Source of the DNA: an uncultured Acidobacteriia bacterium
GTDB taxonomy: Bacteria; Acidobacteriota; Terriglobia; Bryobacterales; Bryobacteraceae
Length of the DNA stretch: 64,000 bases
Direction: 5' to 3'
NCBI GenBank assembly: GCA_903925015.1
Contig: CAIYDY010000373.1
Coordinates: 1 to 64,000 of the forward strand
Positions 43,281-52,831 of this stretch are shown one piece after another. The translations under genes and the position numbers were made by a program. Below the pieces are notes generated by a model. The model saw only the letters and a program-made list of their open reading frames with translations, had not been told where the DNA came from and did no database searches. Position 1 is the first letter of the stretch. The number at the start of each line of letters is the position of its first letter.

Positions 43281-43288
43281 TTTAGCAT

Positions 43289-43765
43289 TCAGTCTTTCAG
43301 GGCTGGACGCCGGGGACGCTGTTTCGCCGACACCGATTGGATCACCAGTTCCCCTTGGGCGTTGGGATCAATCGGGATCTCCACCGCCCGCATCGCCCGA
43401 TGCATCAGGTCCAAGACCTCCGGCTTGTCCAAGTCATCGGCACTTGCCAGAACAATGTGTTTTGCCACGCTCCCGGAACCCTTCAGTAACTCCGCCGGAT
43501 CCGCCAGCCGCGCTCCCTGCAGAAAGAACAAACTAACCCATCGAGGGTACACGGCAATGGAGAACACCGCCTCCGACGCCCGCCTCGACGGCCCGAAGCC
43601 AATTGCCAGAGCGTTGTAGTTGTCGTAGACCAGCTGAACCGCCCCTGGCAGCCGGGCCCGCATCGCCGCGAGAATTGACTTGGCTGATGCCGCGATCTCC
43701 GGTGTGAACTTGTCCAAGAATCCGGTCAGTTGCATTTCCGCCGACTTCGAGTCCAACGCTGCCAT
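43289..43765 (-). CDS. DUF1801 family protein
   Basis: About 158 residues. The fold-defining region reads 'MRARLPGAVQLVYDNYNALA', 'VFSIAVYPRWVSLFFLQGAR' and 'KHIVLASADDLDKPEVLDLM', as in DUF1801/YdhG-like proteins. The Met at 43765 gives the usual N-terminus. A longer frame to 43804 would overlap the fumarase region. The function is unknown, and some relatives are linked to intracellular iron handling. It is divergent from the fumarase gene. Confidence 0.75.
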   Translation of the reverse strand: MAALDSKSAEMQLTGFLDKFTPEIAASAKSILAAMRARLPGAVQLVYDNYNALAIGFGPSRRASEAVFSIAVYPRWVSLFFLQGARLADPAELLKGSGSVAKHIVLASADDLDKPEVLDLMHRAMRAVEIPIDPNAQGELVIQSVSAKQRPRRPALKD

Positions 43766-43815
43766 GCGCTCAATTGTAACGGCCCCGCCGTCCGATGTCA
43801 TCATGGGGCAATGTC

Positions 43816-45357
43816 ATGATAGAAGCGATGCACTTCCTCCAGAGCAGCCTCGTCCAACTCATCACCCAGACCGCGACCAACCTTCCCCCCGATGTCCGTG
43901 CCGCCATGGCTGCGGCAGGTCTCGGCGAGAAACCCGGCACCCAGGCTTCGCAAGCCTTGAACATCATCTATTCCAATGTCGACATGGCTGCCGAGGACGA
44001 AGGGCCCATCTGCCAGGACACCGGCATGCCGACGTTTTATGTGCACACCCCAGTGGGCGTCAACCAGCTGGAGATCAAAAAGGCGATCAAGGCTGCCGTT
44101 GCGGAGGCCACAAAGCTCGGCAAGCTCCGTCCCAACTCCGTCGACTCTCTGACCGGTACCAACAGCGGCGACAACCTCGGCCCGGGAACCCCCGTCATCC
44201 ACTTCGAGCAGTGGGAGGAGAGTGATATCGAGGTCAAGCTCGTCCTCAAGGGCGGAGGCTGCGAAAACAAAAACATCCAGTACTCGCTCCCTATGAATCT
44301 GGAGCACCTTGGCCGGGCTGACCGCAATATCGAGGGCGTCCGCAAGTGCCTTCTCCATGCCGTGTGGCAGGCACAGGGCCAAGGTTGTGCGCCAGGCGCG
44401 CTCGGCGTCTGCATCGGCAGCGACCGAGGCCACGGCTACGATGTCGCCAAACAGCAGCTGTTCCGAACTCTGGACGACACCAATCCCGATCCCGTCCTTG
44501 CGGAACTGGAAGCTCGCGTGATGCGCGAGGCAAATACCTTGGGCGTTGGTGCAATGGGTTTCGGCGGCCAGGTTTCGCTGATCGGCTGTAAAGTAGCAGC
44601 TGCGAACCGTCTCCCGGCCAGTTTTTTCGTTTCAGTTGCCTATGAATGCTGGGCCTTCCGCCGTCTGGGAGTTCGCCTCGACCCTGTCGACGGTGCGATT
44701 TCACAGTGGCTCTACCGGGATCCGTCCCGCCCTGTTGAGAAGATGGCGCACACGGCCGGCTTCCCGCTCTCCGGTCGCGAAGTTGTCCTGACGGCACCGT
44801 TGACAGAGGAAGTTGTGCGCTCCCTGAAGGTCGGCGACGTGGTGGTGATCCGCGGCGAGATGTACACCGGCCGCGACGCGGTCCACGCGTACTTGATGAA
44901 AAATCCACCGCCGGTGGATCTTAATGGTGCCATTCTCTACCATTGCGGACCCGTCATGATGAAGGAGTCGACTCCTGACGGCGACAAGTGGACCGTGAAA
45001 GCCGCCGGTCCGACCACCAGCATCCGTGAGGAGCCCTACCAAGCCGACGTGATCGGTCGCTACGGCGTAAGGGCTGTGATCGGCAAGGGCGGGATGGGTC
45101 CGAAGACTTTGGCTGCACTCAAGGAGCACGGTGCCGTCTACCTGAACGGCATCGGAGGTGCGGCACAGTTCTACGCCCGCACGGTGAAGGAAGTCTTGGA
45201 CGTCAATTTGGTGGAATTCGGCATTCCCGAGGCCATGTGGCATCTGCGGGTATACGATTTTCCGGCGATCGTTACGATGGATTCCCACGGAAACAGTCTC
45301 CACGCGGATGTCCTCGCGGATACGGGCGAGGCATTGAAAGCCCTGCTGCCTGCCTAG
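43816..45357 (+). CDS. Fumarate hydratase class I (iron-sulfur)
   Basis: This 513-residue enzyme converts fumarate and malate with a [4Fe-4S] cluster. The alpha and beta parts are fused into one chain, as in class I fumarases. Candidate cluster cysteines are Cys66 ('PICQDTGMPTF'), Cys191/Cys199 ('GCAPGALGVCIGSDRGHG') and a later Cys near 'YECWAF'. 'GRYGVRAVIGKGGMGPKTL' marks the beta portion. The start at 43816 (MIEAMHFLQ) was chosen over an ATG 21 bases earlier. It is a central TCA-cycle enzyme. Confidence 0.93.
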   Translation: MIEAMHFLQSSLVQLITQTATNLPPDVRAAMAAAGLGEKPGTQASQALNIIYSNVDMAAEDEGPICQDTGMPTFYVHTPVGVNQLEIKKAIKAAVAEATKLGKLRPNSVDSLTGTNSGDNLGPGTPVIHFEQWEESDIEVKLVLKGGGCENKNIQYSLPMNLEHLGRADRNIEGVRKCLLHAVWQAQGQGCAPGALGVCIGSDRGHGYDVAKQQLFRTLDDTNPDPVLAELEARVMREANTLGVGAMGFGGQVSLIGCKVAAANRLPASFFVSVAYECWAFRRLGVRLDPVDGAISQWLYRDPSRPVEKMAHTAGFPLSGREVVLTAPLTEEVVRSLKVGDVVVIRGEMYTGRDAVHAYLMKNPPPVDLNGAILYHCGPVMMKESTPDGDKWTVKAAGPTTSIREEPYQADVIGRYGVRAVIGKGGMGPKTLAALKEHGAVYLNGIGGAAQFYARTVKEVLDVNLVEFGIPEAMWHLRVYDFPAIVTMDSHGNSLHADVLADTGEALKALLPA

Positions 45358-45381
45358 CATTTCGAAGTCGTCACTTTGCTG

Positions 45382-45411
45382 GTGACGCCAGCGCATGTGC
45401 CAGGGTATACT
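45382..45411 (+). promoter_or_regulatory. Candidate promoter for tRNA-Phe
   Basis: GTGACG at 45382-45387 and TATACT at 45406-45411 form a sigma-70-like pair with an 18-base spacer, about 60 bp upstream of the tRNA. The -10 is good and the -35 is a 4/6 match. Confidence 0.4.
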
Positions 45412-45473
45412 GGAATTTCTGTCGGCGGCAAGCCTTCTTGGCCTTGCGGACGGACAGAAATTCCACCCGGAAT

Positions 45474-45549
<76 letters not shown>

Positions 45550-45552
45550 CCA

Positions 45553-46815
45553 TTACAATTTTGCGGCAAACCCCTCAAGACTCAAGACAGAGTTCCCCTT
45601 GACGGTGACCCGGAAGTAGCCATCCTCAGACTTTCCTTGGATCTTCCCGGCATCCTCCTCCGAAACCTCGACAGACTTCCACTTGCCGCGAACGACACGT
45701 GTGTATGCCCGGAAATATTCAGCAGCAGCCTCGGGCGACTCCCATTCGGAAACGTAAATCAACGTCATCCTTCCGGTCTTCTTGACTTCATCGACCCGGT
45801 ACGCTGCCCCGCGCAGTTTCGGTCCCAGAACCGCAGCCGTCCCTGAGTCCACGTATTGCCGCAACAGCACCCGGTGGTCAAGCTCGCCCAGTGTGCCCCC
45901 GATCAGCGTCTTTGCGCCCCGTTCCGGTTTCGGCAAGGTCGGAGTGGTCGATTCAACATTGGCGAAGTAGCGCTCGGGGTGTAGGATTTGGGCCGTCGAT
46001 GTGGGGGGATGTTCGAAAACCTGACGGAATGCGCCCGAACCCTGCTTCAAGAAAACCGCCTGCTGAAATTTCTCCCCCTGCTCGTAGGGAAACATCAAGG
46101 TCGCCCGAATGTAGAGCGGGGCGCCACTGAAGACCGGATAGTTGGAGTCGGGCGTGTCCGTCTGGTCGCGCAGGAATTCCGCGGCCGTCTCGGGATCCTT
46201 CAGGCTTCGTCCATCCCGGCGCGCGGCCAACTCCAGCATCAGCCAAGATGCCTGCCCCTCCACGACGGTCTCCCGTGCGATGGACGTCTCGCTGTCATCT
46301 CCGCCCTTGGCAAGAAATTTTCCGATGGACACGTTCTGGTCGGCAAGCGCGTGCGCCAACTCGTGGGACAACGCCTCGTCGCGCATACTGCGGTTGGCCC
46401 AGTCGGAGATGAAGAGCTTGCGTCGATGAAAGTCGTAAAAGGCGGCAGCCTGTTCGGTTAGAAGGTCGATGGTGGTCTTCCTGAGGTCGAAGTCGCTGGG
46501 TACAAATCCGAACTTCCGCAGCGTGATCTCCTCCGCCCGGATCTCGGAAGGTCGCACCGACCGCCGGATCTGCTTGCTGAGGAAGGCGTTGACTTCCTGC
46601 TTGGTGACCATTTGGAACGGCAGTCTCTTGACGACCCGGAAACCCGTGATGTCGCCGAGCTCCCGCATGACCGAGTCAATCTCCGCAGGGGTTGGCAATC
46701 CTGCCTGCGGCGAGGCTGGCTCTGCCGCGCGCAGAACTGGAGGGTTGACCAAGAACCCAGCCGCGAGAATCCATCCCCATATACCCCAAACGCAGGTTGA
46801 CAGCACTAGCTCCAT
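45553..46815 (-). CDS. Secreted zinc-metalloprotease-like protein (HELAH)
   Basis: This encodes 420 residues with a signal-peptide-like N-terminus (about residues 1-30). The zinc-binding motif His151-Glu152-Leu-Ala-His155 (HELAHALADQ) is present, with an 'ETVVEGQASWLMLEL' helix 30 residues later that could provide the third ligand (Glu). The C-terminal half has a beta domain. It is like acidobacterial HExxH proteins of unknown substrate. It runs convergent to the tRNA, three bases from it. Confidence 0.78.
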   Translation of the reverse strand: MELVLSTCVWGIWGWILAAGFLVNPPVLRAAEPASPQAGLPTPAEIDSVMRELGDITGFRVVKRLPFQMVTKQEVNAFLSKQIRRSVRPSEIRAEEITLRKFGFVPSDFDLRKTTIDLLTEQAAAFYDFHRRKLFISDWANRSMRDEALSHELAHALADQNVSIGKFLAKGGDDSETSIARETVVEGQASWLMLELAARRDGRSLKDPETAAEFLRDQTDTPDSNYPVFSGAPLYIRATLMFPYEQGEKFQQAVFLKQGSGAFRQVFEHPPTSTAQILHPERYFANVESTTPTLPKPERGAKTLIGGTLGELDHRVLLRQYVDSGTAAVLGPKLRGAAYRVDEVKKTGRMTLIYVSEWESPEAAAEYFRAYTRVVRGKWKSVEVSEEDAGKIQGKSEDGYFRVTVKGNSVLSLEGFAAKL

Positions 46816-46873
46816 GGTGTCACGTGCTTCGCGCTACAATGAAAATTCGATTTAAGAAATAACGGAGTTCATC

Positions 46874-47023
46874 GTGTCAGAGACAACAGCACCCGCAGAA
46901 GACAAACTTTACAAGTCGCAATACATCGGTAGCGGCACTTTCATCATCAGCAAGCCGAAGCGCAACAAGACCAAAATGCGCCAAACGCGCCTGAAGAACC
47001 CGCGCGGCGGCTCCCGCAAGTAG
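46874..47023 (+). CDS. Conserved-looking small basic protein (49 aa)
   Basis: This 49-residue protein starts at GTG, with GGAG eight to ten bases upstream. Sequence features are an acidic N-terminus (SETTAPAEDKLYKSQ), a Gly-rich centre (YIGSGTFIISKPK) and an Arg/Lys-rich tail (TRLKNPRGGSRK). Its well-formed ribosome binding site and position at a gene junction make it likely real. No family is recognised. It is convergent with nothing and may be co-transcribed with the NTF2-like gene 36 bases downstream. Confidence 0.6.
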   Translation: MSETTAPAEDKLYKSQYIGSGTFIISKPKRNKTKMRQTRLKNPRGGSRK

Positions 47024-47059
47024 TTCACGCGTCACTCCAAGTTCGAGGACACAGCTTTC

Positions 47060-47473
47060 ATGAAGACCGTACTGGCTCTTTTCCTTTTGGTTTCTCCCGC
47101 GTTTGCGTCGGTGGCGGATCAGGAAATCACTGCCGCGACGGAGGCCTACCGGGTCGCCATGCTGAAGGGCGATGCGGCGGCCCTTGGCAAGCTCTACCAC
47201 CCGGATTTGACGTACGAGCATTCGAGCGGTAAGACCGAGACCAAGGCCGAGGCGATCGCGGCGGCATCCAAGCCGGGATCGATTGCCAAAAATATCGTCT
47301 TCAAGGACCCGACTGTCCGTGTCTATGGAAACACCGGGATCTTCAAGGCAAAGGGCGATTTTACCAACGCTGCGGGCGAAACGTCTCATCTCGACGTTCT
47401 CATGGTCTTCGTCAAGGTCTCCGGAAAATGGCAGTTGGTCGCCCGCCAGTCCACAAAGTTTCCCGCCCAATAG
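47060..47473 (+). CDS. Secreted NTF2-like (DUF4440/SnoaL) protein
   Basis: This 137-residue protein has a signal peptide (MKTVLALFLLVSPAFA) and an NTF2-like cone fold. Typical motifs are 'AYRVAMLKGDAAALGKLYHP' and 'DVLMVFVKVSGKWQLVARQ'. NTF2-like proteins include isomerases and ligand carriers. No catalytic Asp/His set is evident. It is encoded just before the PepSY membrane pair. Confidence 0.85.
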   Translation: MKTVLALFLLVSPAFASVADQEITAATEAYRVAMLKGDAAALGKLYHPDLTYEHSSGKTETKAEAIAAASKPGSIAKNIVFKDPTVRVYGNTGIFKAKGDFTNAAGETSHLDVLMVFVKVSGKWQLVARQSTKFPAQ

Positions 47474-47493
47474 GTCCCGGCGAGGGGTAGCAC

Positions 47494-48087
47494 ATGCAGT
47501 GGCTTGACCGCTTTGCACGCAAAGTCCATATTTACGCGGGCCTGTTGAATTTTACCAGCGTAATTGTCTTTGGTGTGGCGGGCTTGGTTGTGACCTTGGA
47601 TGCGCCTGATATCTTCCACAACGGCGGCAGCAGTGTTGTCGAAATTCGCTCGTTCTCGGCTCCCGACATCGCAGCCGACAAGGATGTCGCGCTGGCTGTC
47701 GAGGCCGCCCTTCAGCCGGAGAATTCCGCTGTCCCCTTCACAACGCGAAATGCCGACCACCAGTTGGTGGTCAATTTTTACAGCGTCAACGGGCTGAAGC
47801 GCGTCACCGTGCTGGAGGATCGCCACCAGATTCGGATCGAGACCTTGCGGAACAGCGTCTGGCGATTCGTTGACAACCTGCACGCAACCACCATTGCCGA
47901 ACGCACCTCTGGCTGGGCGATCCGAGCTTGGGCTTGGTACATCGAATTCTCCATCTGGTGCCTGCTCGCCATGGTCCTGACCGGACTGTGGATGGGACTG
48001 CGCGCCCGCTTTCCCTATCGGCTTGGGCAAGCGGCATTCCTCGTCGGACTGGGCGCCGCTGCGGCTTTGTTCATTCTTGTGAGGTAG
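47494..48087 (+). CDS. PepSY-associated transmembrane protein
   Basis: This encodes 197 residues. The N-terminal helix 'VHIYAGLLNFTSVIVFGVAG' has the conserved His, and the periplasmic stretch carries a PepSY-like segment. Two C-terminal helices are 'WYIEFSIWCLLAMVLTGLWM' and 'AFLVGLGAAAALFILV'. 'FVDNLHATT' contains a His that, with the N-terminal His, could bind haem or metal, as in PepSY_TM proteins near siderophore receptors. The next gene starts two bases after its stop. Confidence 0.82.
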   Translation: MQWLDRFARKVHIYAGLLNFTSVIVFGVAGLVVTLDAPDIFHNGGSSVVEIRSFSAPDIAADKDVALAVEAALQPENSAVPFTTRNADHQLVVNFYSVNGLKRVTVLEDRHQIRIETLRNSVWRFVDNLHATTIAERTSGWAIRAWAWYIEFSIWCLLAMVLTGLWMGLRARFPYRLGQAAFLVGLGAAAALFILVR

Positions 48088-48089
48088 AC

Positions 48090-48650
48090 ATGTACGGGAA
48101 GCTGCGAAATACCCACCTGATCCTTGGCCTGCTGTCCATCCCGTTCCTCTTGATCTACGGGATCAGTGCCGTCCAGATGGCCCACAAGCTGGATGTGGGC
48201 CGTCAGCTGGCAGCTGCGGAATTCTCTGTTCCGCCTGGTCTCCAACCCCGACCCGTTGCCAAGTTGGTGATGGACAAGCAGAATTACAACGGCGAGTTCG
48301 GGGGCTTGGAGAACACGCCGGGCGGGTTTCGCTTCACCATCACCTCGGCTGGAGCCCAATACCAAGTCTTCTACATCTCGAAATTAGGGCGCGTGCGGGT
48401 CCGCAGTACATCTGTGGGGGTGTTGGGGGTTCTGAACCGCCTGCACCACTTCCATGGCCTCAAGAACGAAACCTGGCCCCGGAACGCGTGGGGCGTTGTC
48501 TTGGCCTGCGTCTCGGTAATTCTGCTGTTTCTGGGGATAAGCGGGATCTATCTTTGGTTCAATCTCCACACCGAGCGGTCACGCGGGCTGTGGCTGCTAA
48601 CGGCTAACCTGTGCGTGGCCGGCACTCTGATCGCGGCATTGCGCTGGTGA
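48090..48650 (+). CDS. PepSY-associated transmembrane protein
   Basis: This 186-residue partner of the previous gene has the same layout: an N-terminal helix 'HLILGLLSIPFLLIYGISAV' with a preceding His, a PepSY-like external segment, 'LNRLHHFHGLKNETW' with a His cluster, and C-terminal helices. Together with its neighbour it resembles a split PepSY_TM reductase-like unit. GAGGTAG precedes the ATG. Involvement in metal or iron reduction is possible but not shown by sequence. Confidence 0.82.
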   Translation: MYGKLRNTHLILGLLSIPFLLIYGISAVQMAHKLDVGRQLAAAEFSVPPGLQPRPVAKLVMDKQNYNGEFGGLENTPGGFRFTITSAGAQYQVFYISKLGRVRVRSTSVGVLGVLNRLHHFHGLKNETWPRNAWGVVLACVSVILLFLGISGIYLWFNLHTERSRGLWLLTANLCVAGTLIAALRW

Positions 48651-48653
48651 CAG

Positions 48654-49136
48654 TCACTTTGGACGAGCAGATTCAGGGTTAGAAGGGTTTCCTTCTTCGT
48701 TCATGTTGGATCTAAGAGACCAAGCCAGCATCAACGCGCACAACGGCAAGAAAACGTAGTTCCCGATCTGACCGGGCGGGGTGTGAGCGAATTTGACAGG
48801 TTTCATGTGTCCAACCAGCATCCTTAGGAGGACCTCCAAGATCTGGATGACGTACATGAGCGGGACCAGTGACCGGTACCGGAAAGCCACCACCAGCTGG
48901 ATAAGCGCATAAAGCAGCTGCGAACTCCCCCATAATGCGAAGGCGAAAATGATTCCCCCGGCCCCGGCGACCGAAAGATCCATCCCGGCGATGCTCCCAG
49001 CCCCGCCGTCGGGTGCCAACAAATGGATGCAACTGCGCACCGTGCCGATCGCAGCGATCGCGCAAAATACGTAAAACGGGATTTTGGAGCCTCGAATGGT
49101 GTTGTCCGCGACCAGGGGAAGCAGCATGCTCCCCAT
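48654..49136 (-). CDS. Integral membrane protein at the end of the glycan operon
   Basis: This encodes 160 residues with four hydrophobic segments ('IPFYVFCAIAAIGTVRSCIH', 'LSVAGAGGIIFAFALWG', 'LLYALIQLVVAF', 'IGNYVFLPLCALMLAWSL'). The ATG lies one base after the stop of the metallo-hydrolase gene, so it is the last gene of a seven-gene minus-strand operon. No family is recognised, and the transported or sensed molecule is unknown. Confidence 0.7.
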   Translation of the reverse strand: MGSMLLPLVADNTIRGSKIPFYVFCAIAAIGTVRSCIHLLAPDGGAGSIAGMDLSVAGAGGIIFAFALWGSSQLLYALIQLVVAFRYRSLVPLMYVIQILEVLLRMLVGHMKPVKFAHTPPGQIGNYVFLPLCALMLAWSLRSNMNEEGNPSNPESARPK

Positions 49137-49137
49137 C

Positions 49138-50358
49138 TTACTGCACCGCAATGTCAAACGCGGACGACGCTACCCCGCAGGCATTTCTGGCGGTCACAGT
49201 CCATTGCCCAGCCGCGATGCTCGCCGGAAGCGCCGCATTCATCTGGGTTGCCGACAAGTCCCAGAAGTACCCGCCGCTGGTCTCGCCCACCGTGATGGCG
49301 GGACCCTGCGTCGTCGCCGTCAATCCACCCTTTCTGAACTGCAGATCGTTCCCACCGCCCGCCGAGAATCCCGACCCCCACACAACAAGCGTTCCCCCTG
49401 CGGCCAGCGTCTGCCCGTAGGATGCGTTGGTCACCGCGCTGATCGCGGGCGTTACGGAGGCGTCGCAGCTTGCCACCGACACCTTGCCGCCAATCGAGAT
49501 CGTCGTGAGATCGGATGCCACCAGCAGCGCGCCGTTGTATCCGGCTGCCCGCGTGCGGGCCGTGGGATCGAATGCGGCAGGGGCCAGGTGCGAATACACG
49601 GCCAGCTTCGGGGCCACCCGCGTAAAGATTCCGGCGGCCTGTTCGGGCACCGAGTGGTAGGCGGCAGTTGCACTCGTACTGCCAACCGCCGCGTTGAACA
49701 CCTCGTGCACCAGCACTTCCACGCCTTGGGAGAACTTCACGAGGTTGTCCGAAGGCCGGGTGTCGCCCGAGATCGCCACCGAATGCCCGGCATAGTCGAT
49801 TCGGTAGCCAAACGCCGGTGCGACGGGATCATGCGCCACCAGAAAAGCCGTCACGGTGACGCCGTTGCTCTGGTAGACCACGCCCTCGGAAACCACATGC
49901 GCCTCGAAGACGATGGCGGCGGCATTCCATTTTTCCACCAAGTCGCGGCGGATATGCGTATTGGTGGCGTAGGCAGCCGACAGCATGGATCCGAGTTCGG
50001 CCACGCCCGCAGGCTGGTCCGGCCCCGTTCCGGGACCCCAAACCGAAAATGGGTTCGAGCCCCTGCCGTTCCACTGTCCCATCCAGAGAATCGGCAGCCC
50101 CTGCGTGTGGTCGGAGTGCAAATGGGTGAGGAAGATTTTGCTCACCGCCCCCGCCCCGATCTGGTTCAACCGTTCCGGGACCCCGCGCCCGCAGTCAAAC
50201 AGCAGCGTTTCACCCCCAGCCTGGACAAGCGTACCGGCCTCCGCACGGTCGAACGCCAAGGAGGGGCCCGCAGTCCCAAGAAGCGTCACCTTCAGAGTCT
50301 GGGTCTGGGAGAGCAGTAGTGCTGGAAAGAAGAACAAGGCCAAACGGGTGGACATCAT
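49138..50358 (-). CDS. Secreted MBL-fold metallo-hydrolase with C-terminal IPT-like domain
   Basis: This encodes 406 residues. It has a signal peptide (MSTRLALFFFPALLL), then a metallo-beta-lactamase-fold domain with 'HLHSDHTQG' (HxHxDH metal motif), 'VAISGDTRPSDNL' and 'KLAVYSHLAP', as in arylsulfatase/RNase Z-like secreted members. The C-terminal ~110 residues have the NASYG...GSGF pattern of Solibacter-type IPT/TIG-like domains. The ATG overlaps the stop of the restored GH2 frame by four bases (ATGA), which supports both the start and the coupling. It is the sixth gene of the glycan operon. Confidence 0.83.
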   Translation of the reverse strand: MMSTRLALFFFPALLLSQTQTLKVTLLGTAGPSLAFDRAEAGTLVQAGGETLLFDCGRGVPERLNQIGAGAVSKIFLTHLHSDHTQGLPILWMGQWNGRGSNPFSVWGPGTGPDQPAGVAELGSMLSAAYATNTHIRRDLVEKWNAAAIVFEAHVVSEGVVYQSNGVTVTAFLVAHDPVAPAFGYRIDYAGHSVAISGDTRPSDNLVKFSQGVEVLVHEVFNAAVGSTSATAAYHSVPEQAAGIFTRVAPKLAVYSHLAPAAFDPTARTRAAGYNGALLVASDLTTISIGGKVSVASCDASVTPAISAVTNASYGQTLAAGGTLVVWGSGFSAGGGNDLQFRKGGLTATTQGPAITVGETSGGYFWDLSATQMNAALPASIAAGQWTVTARNACGVASSAFDIAVQ

Positions 50359-52825
50359 GAGACCTTGACGAACGCCGTGGCCGCACCCTTGCTGGACACA
50401 CTTACCTCGGACGCCCCGCCGTTGGTCCTCAGCGAAATCATCGCGCGTCCGTTGTACAGCTCCACCTCGCGCGAACCGGTCGACGTTCCCAAATTGTCCA
50501 ATAGCGCCCGTCGCCTGCCAGCCCGAAGCGCACCCGCTGCCGCGAATCCAAACACTGGACCCCCTTGCCGTCGAACAACCGAGCCTCCACCGTGACGGTG
50601 TCGCCCTTCCGCGAGACCTCGCGGATATCCAACTTCGCCGGAGTACCCCACTTCGCCGTCTGGTACAGGAACGAAATCTCGTCCGAGACCTCCACGGCGC
50701 CTTTCCGTGCAACCACGCGGACCTTATTTTCGCCCTCAACGAACTGGACCGTCCAGCGCAGCCCCGCCGCCGGGAAATCTTGGCTCTTGCGGTTTTTCAC
50801 CCCGACGCTCTTCCCATTCAGGAACAACTCCGCCGTGGGGCAGTTCGAGTACACCTTCACCATCTTGGTCTCGTTCGCCGCGCCCCAGCGGATCGGCCAC
50901 GTGTGCCCGTAAATCCTGGCCATCGGTTTCTCCGTCCAATACGATTGGAAGACGTAGAAACCTTCCTTGGGCGTCAAGTCGCGCTCCACCACGCCCTTCT
51001 GATTCATGCGCGGCACCGGATTTTCCGGACGCAGTGGCGTCGAGAAATCCTTGAAGATCCACTGCGCAGCCCCGGTCAGGTACGGCATCGCCTCCTGCTC
51101 CTTCAAGTGCCAGTCGAACAGGTTGCAGATATAGGTTTCCGACCAGTCCCCGTCCTTCGATGCCCGCGCCTGCCCGCCGGTCAGAAGATAGTCCAAGCCG
51201 CGTTCGTCGGTGCCCTGGCCGATCGCAATCTTCGTCAGTCCCGCGTCCGGGTTCTCCGAATGCCGCCGGGCGTGGCTGTCCCCGCCCCATTCCGCGTGGA
51301 AGAAGAACTTTGCGCTCTTCATCTCCTCCTCCACAGTCTTCCTGTACTCGGTGTAGACGCCCCTGTACCATCCAGCCCAGATCGAGGGCGAATAGATGTC
51401 CGGAATGTTCTTGGCGAAATCGCAGCGGCGGATCACCGTCTTGCGCGATGGATCCAGCTCATGCGCCAAGTGGTTCAGCTCCGACATGTAGGTCTTCACG
51501 CCCTCCGTGTCGAACACCGGGAAATCGCCGGGCCAATCGTTTTCGTTGCCCAGTCCCCACAGGATGATCGACGGGTGGTTGTAGTGCTGGTCGATAAGGT
51601 TCCGCAGCATCCTGCGCCCCTGCTCCTGGTAAATGGGACCACCCACACCACCACGGCACCATGGAATCTCCTCCCACACCAGCAATCCCAGTTCGTCGCA
51701 CAGTTGCAACACCAGCGGCGATTGCTGGATATGCGCCAAGCGGATGAAATTCGCCCCCATGTCCTTGATCATGAGCATCTCTTTGCGGATCAGCTCCTCG
51801 GTCATGGCTCCGGCCAGCCCGGCGTGGTCTTCGTGGCGGTGCGTGCCGCGCAGCAGCAGCCGTTCGCCGTTCAGCTTGAATGGACCATGCTCCACCCACT
51901 CGAAGTACCGCAAGCCGAAGTTTTCCGTCGCCCCAGTCTCCCCGTGGGTCGATTTCAAGGTAATATTGCACCTGTAGAGCGCAGGCGTTTTCGGCGACCA
52001 CAGCGAGGGCTTGTCGATGGCGAACGCCGCCAATTGCATGTCGCCCTTCCATGCCGCTGCGCGCTTGGTCGACGTATGGACCGAGCGACCCTGCGGATCG
52101 AGGACTTCTATGCTCACCTCGACATCGTCAGCCAGCACCGCTGGGTTGTAAAGCCGTGCCCGGACCATGGCCGAGGCCGTGCCAGCCGCATCCACCTTGG
52201 GTTCGATGTGCACCCGCTCCAGCGAAATCGCCGGCACGTACACCAAGTTCACGTACCGGTACAGCCCCCCGTAGAGGTTGAAATCACTCAGGCTCGACGG
52301 GATCATCTCGGGATCGCGCGAATTGTCGGACCACACCGCCAACCGCACGCTGCCCTTGTTCGCCTTGGCCTCGGCTGCCGCGGAATCGGTAATGTCCACC
52401 GACCACTCGTCGTACCCGCCCACATGCTCGGCCACCTGCTTCAAGTAGACGAAAACCTTGCTCTTCTGGCCCGCGCCCTCAAAATGCAGCAGCGTTCTGC
52501 CGTTCGGGAACGGATTCGCGGGTTTCAGCGTCGTGCGGTACCAGCCCGGACCCTCGTAGTAGCCTCGGTCTGGATCAACCGCGTCCTGCGCGTTGAAGCT
52601 GTGCGGCATCGACGCGACCTTGTCCCACTCGACGTTGTCGCTTGCCGCTTTGCCACGGAAGACTTCCCAGACGCCGCCCAGCGCGCCTTTGTAGGATTCC
52701 CAGCCTTTCAGCAATCGCTGCGGAGGCACTGCGGCAACGGTGGTCGCCGCAGTTGCAAACGATGCCAAGCGACCGGAGAATGTCGCGGCCGAAAAAGTCT
52801 TCAGGATGGTACGTCTGGTGATCAC
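50355..52825 (-). CDS. Glycoside hydrolase family 2 protein with apparent C-terminal frameshift
   Basis: This GH2 enzyme (beta-galactosidase/beta-glucuronidase superfamily) has a Tat-like leader (MITRRTILKTFSAATFSG). The acid/base Glu428 is in 'LWGLGNENDW' and the nucleophile Glu512 in 'FFHAEWGGDSH'. Its sugar-binding and immunoglobulin-like domains span residues 35-300. The frame reads normally to 'RVRFGLAGDGR', then runs into a nonsense tail ending at 50438. In the alternative frame, 'LDNLGTSTGSREVELYNGRA' continues the normal GH2 C-terminus to a stop at 50355. The break is near 50503-50506. The restored end overlaps the next gene by ATGA. Substrate likely includes a beta-linked sugar or uronate. 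Confidence 0.87.
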
Positions 52826-52831
52826 GGGAAA

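Noticed and set aside
46877-47518. Minus-strand open frame opposite the NTF2-like gene
   Set aside because: The plus strand carries a signal peptide and an NTF2-like fold; the antisense frame has no features.
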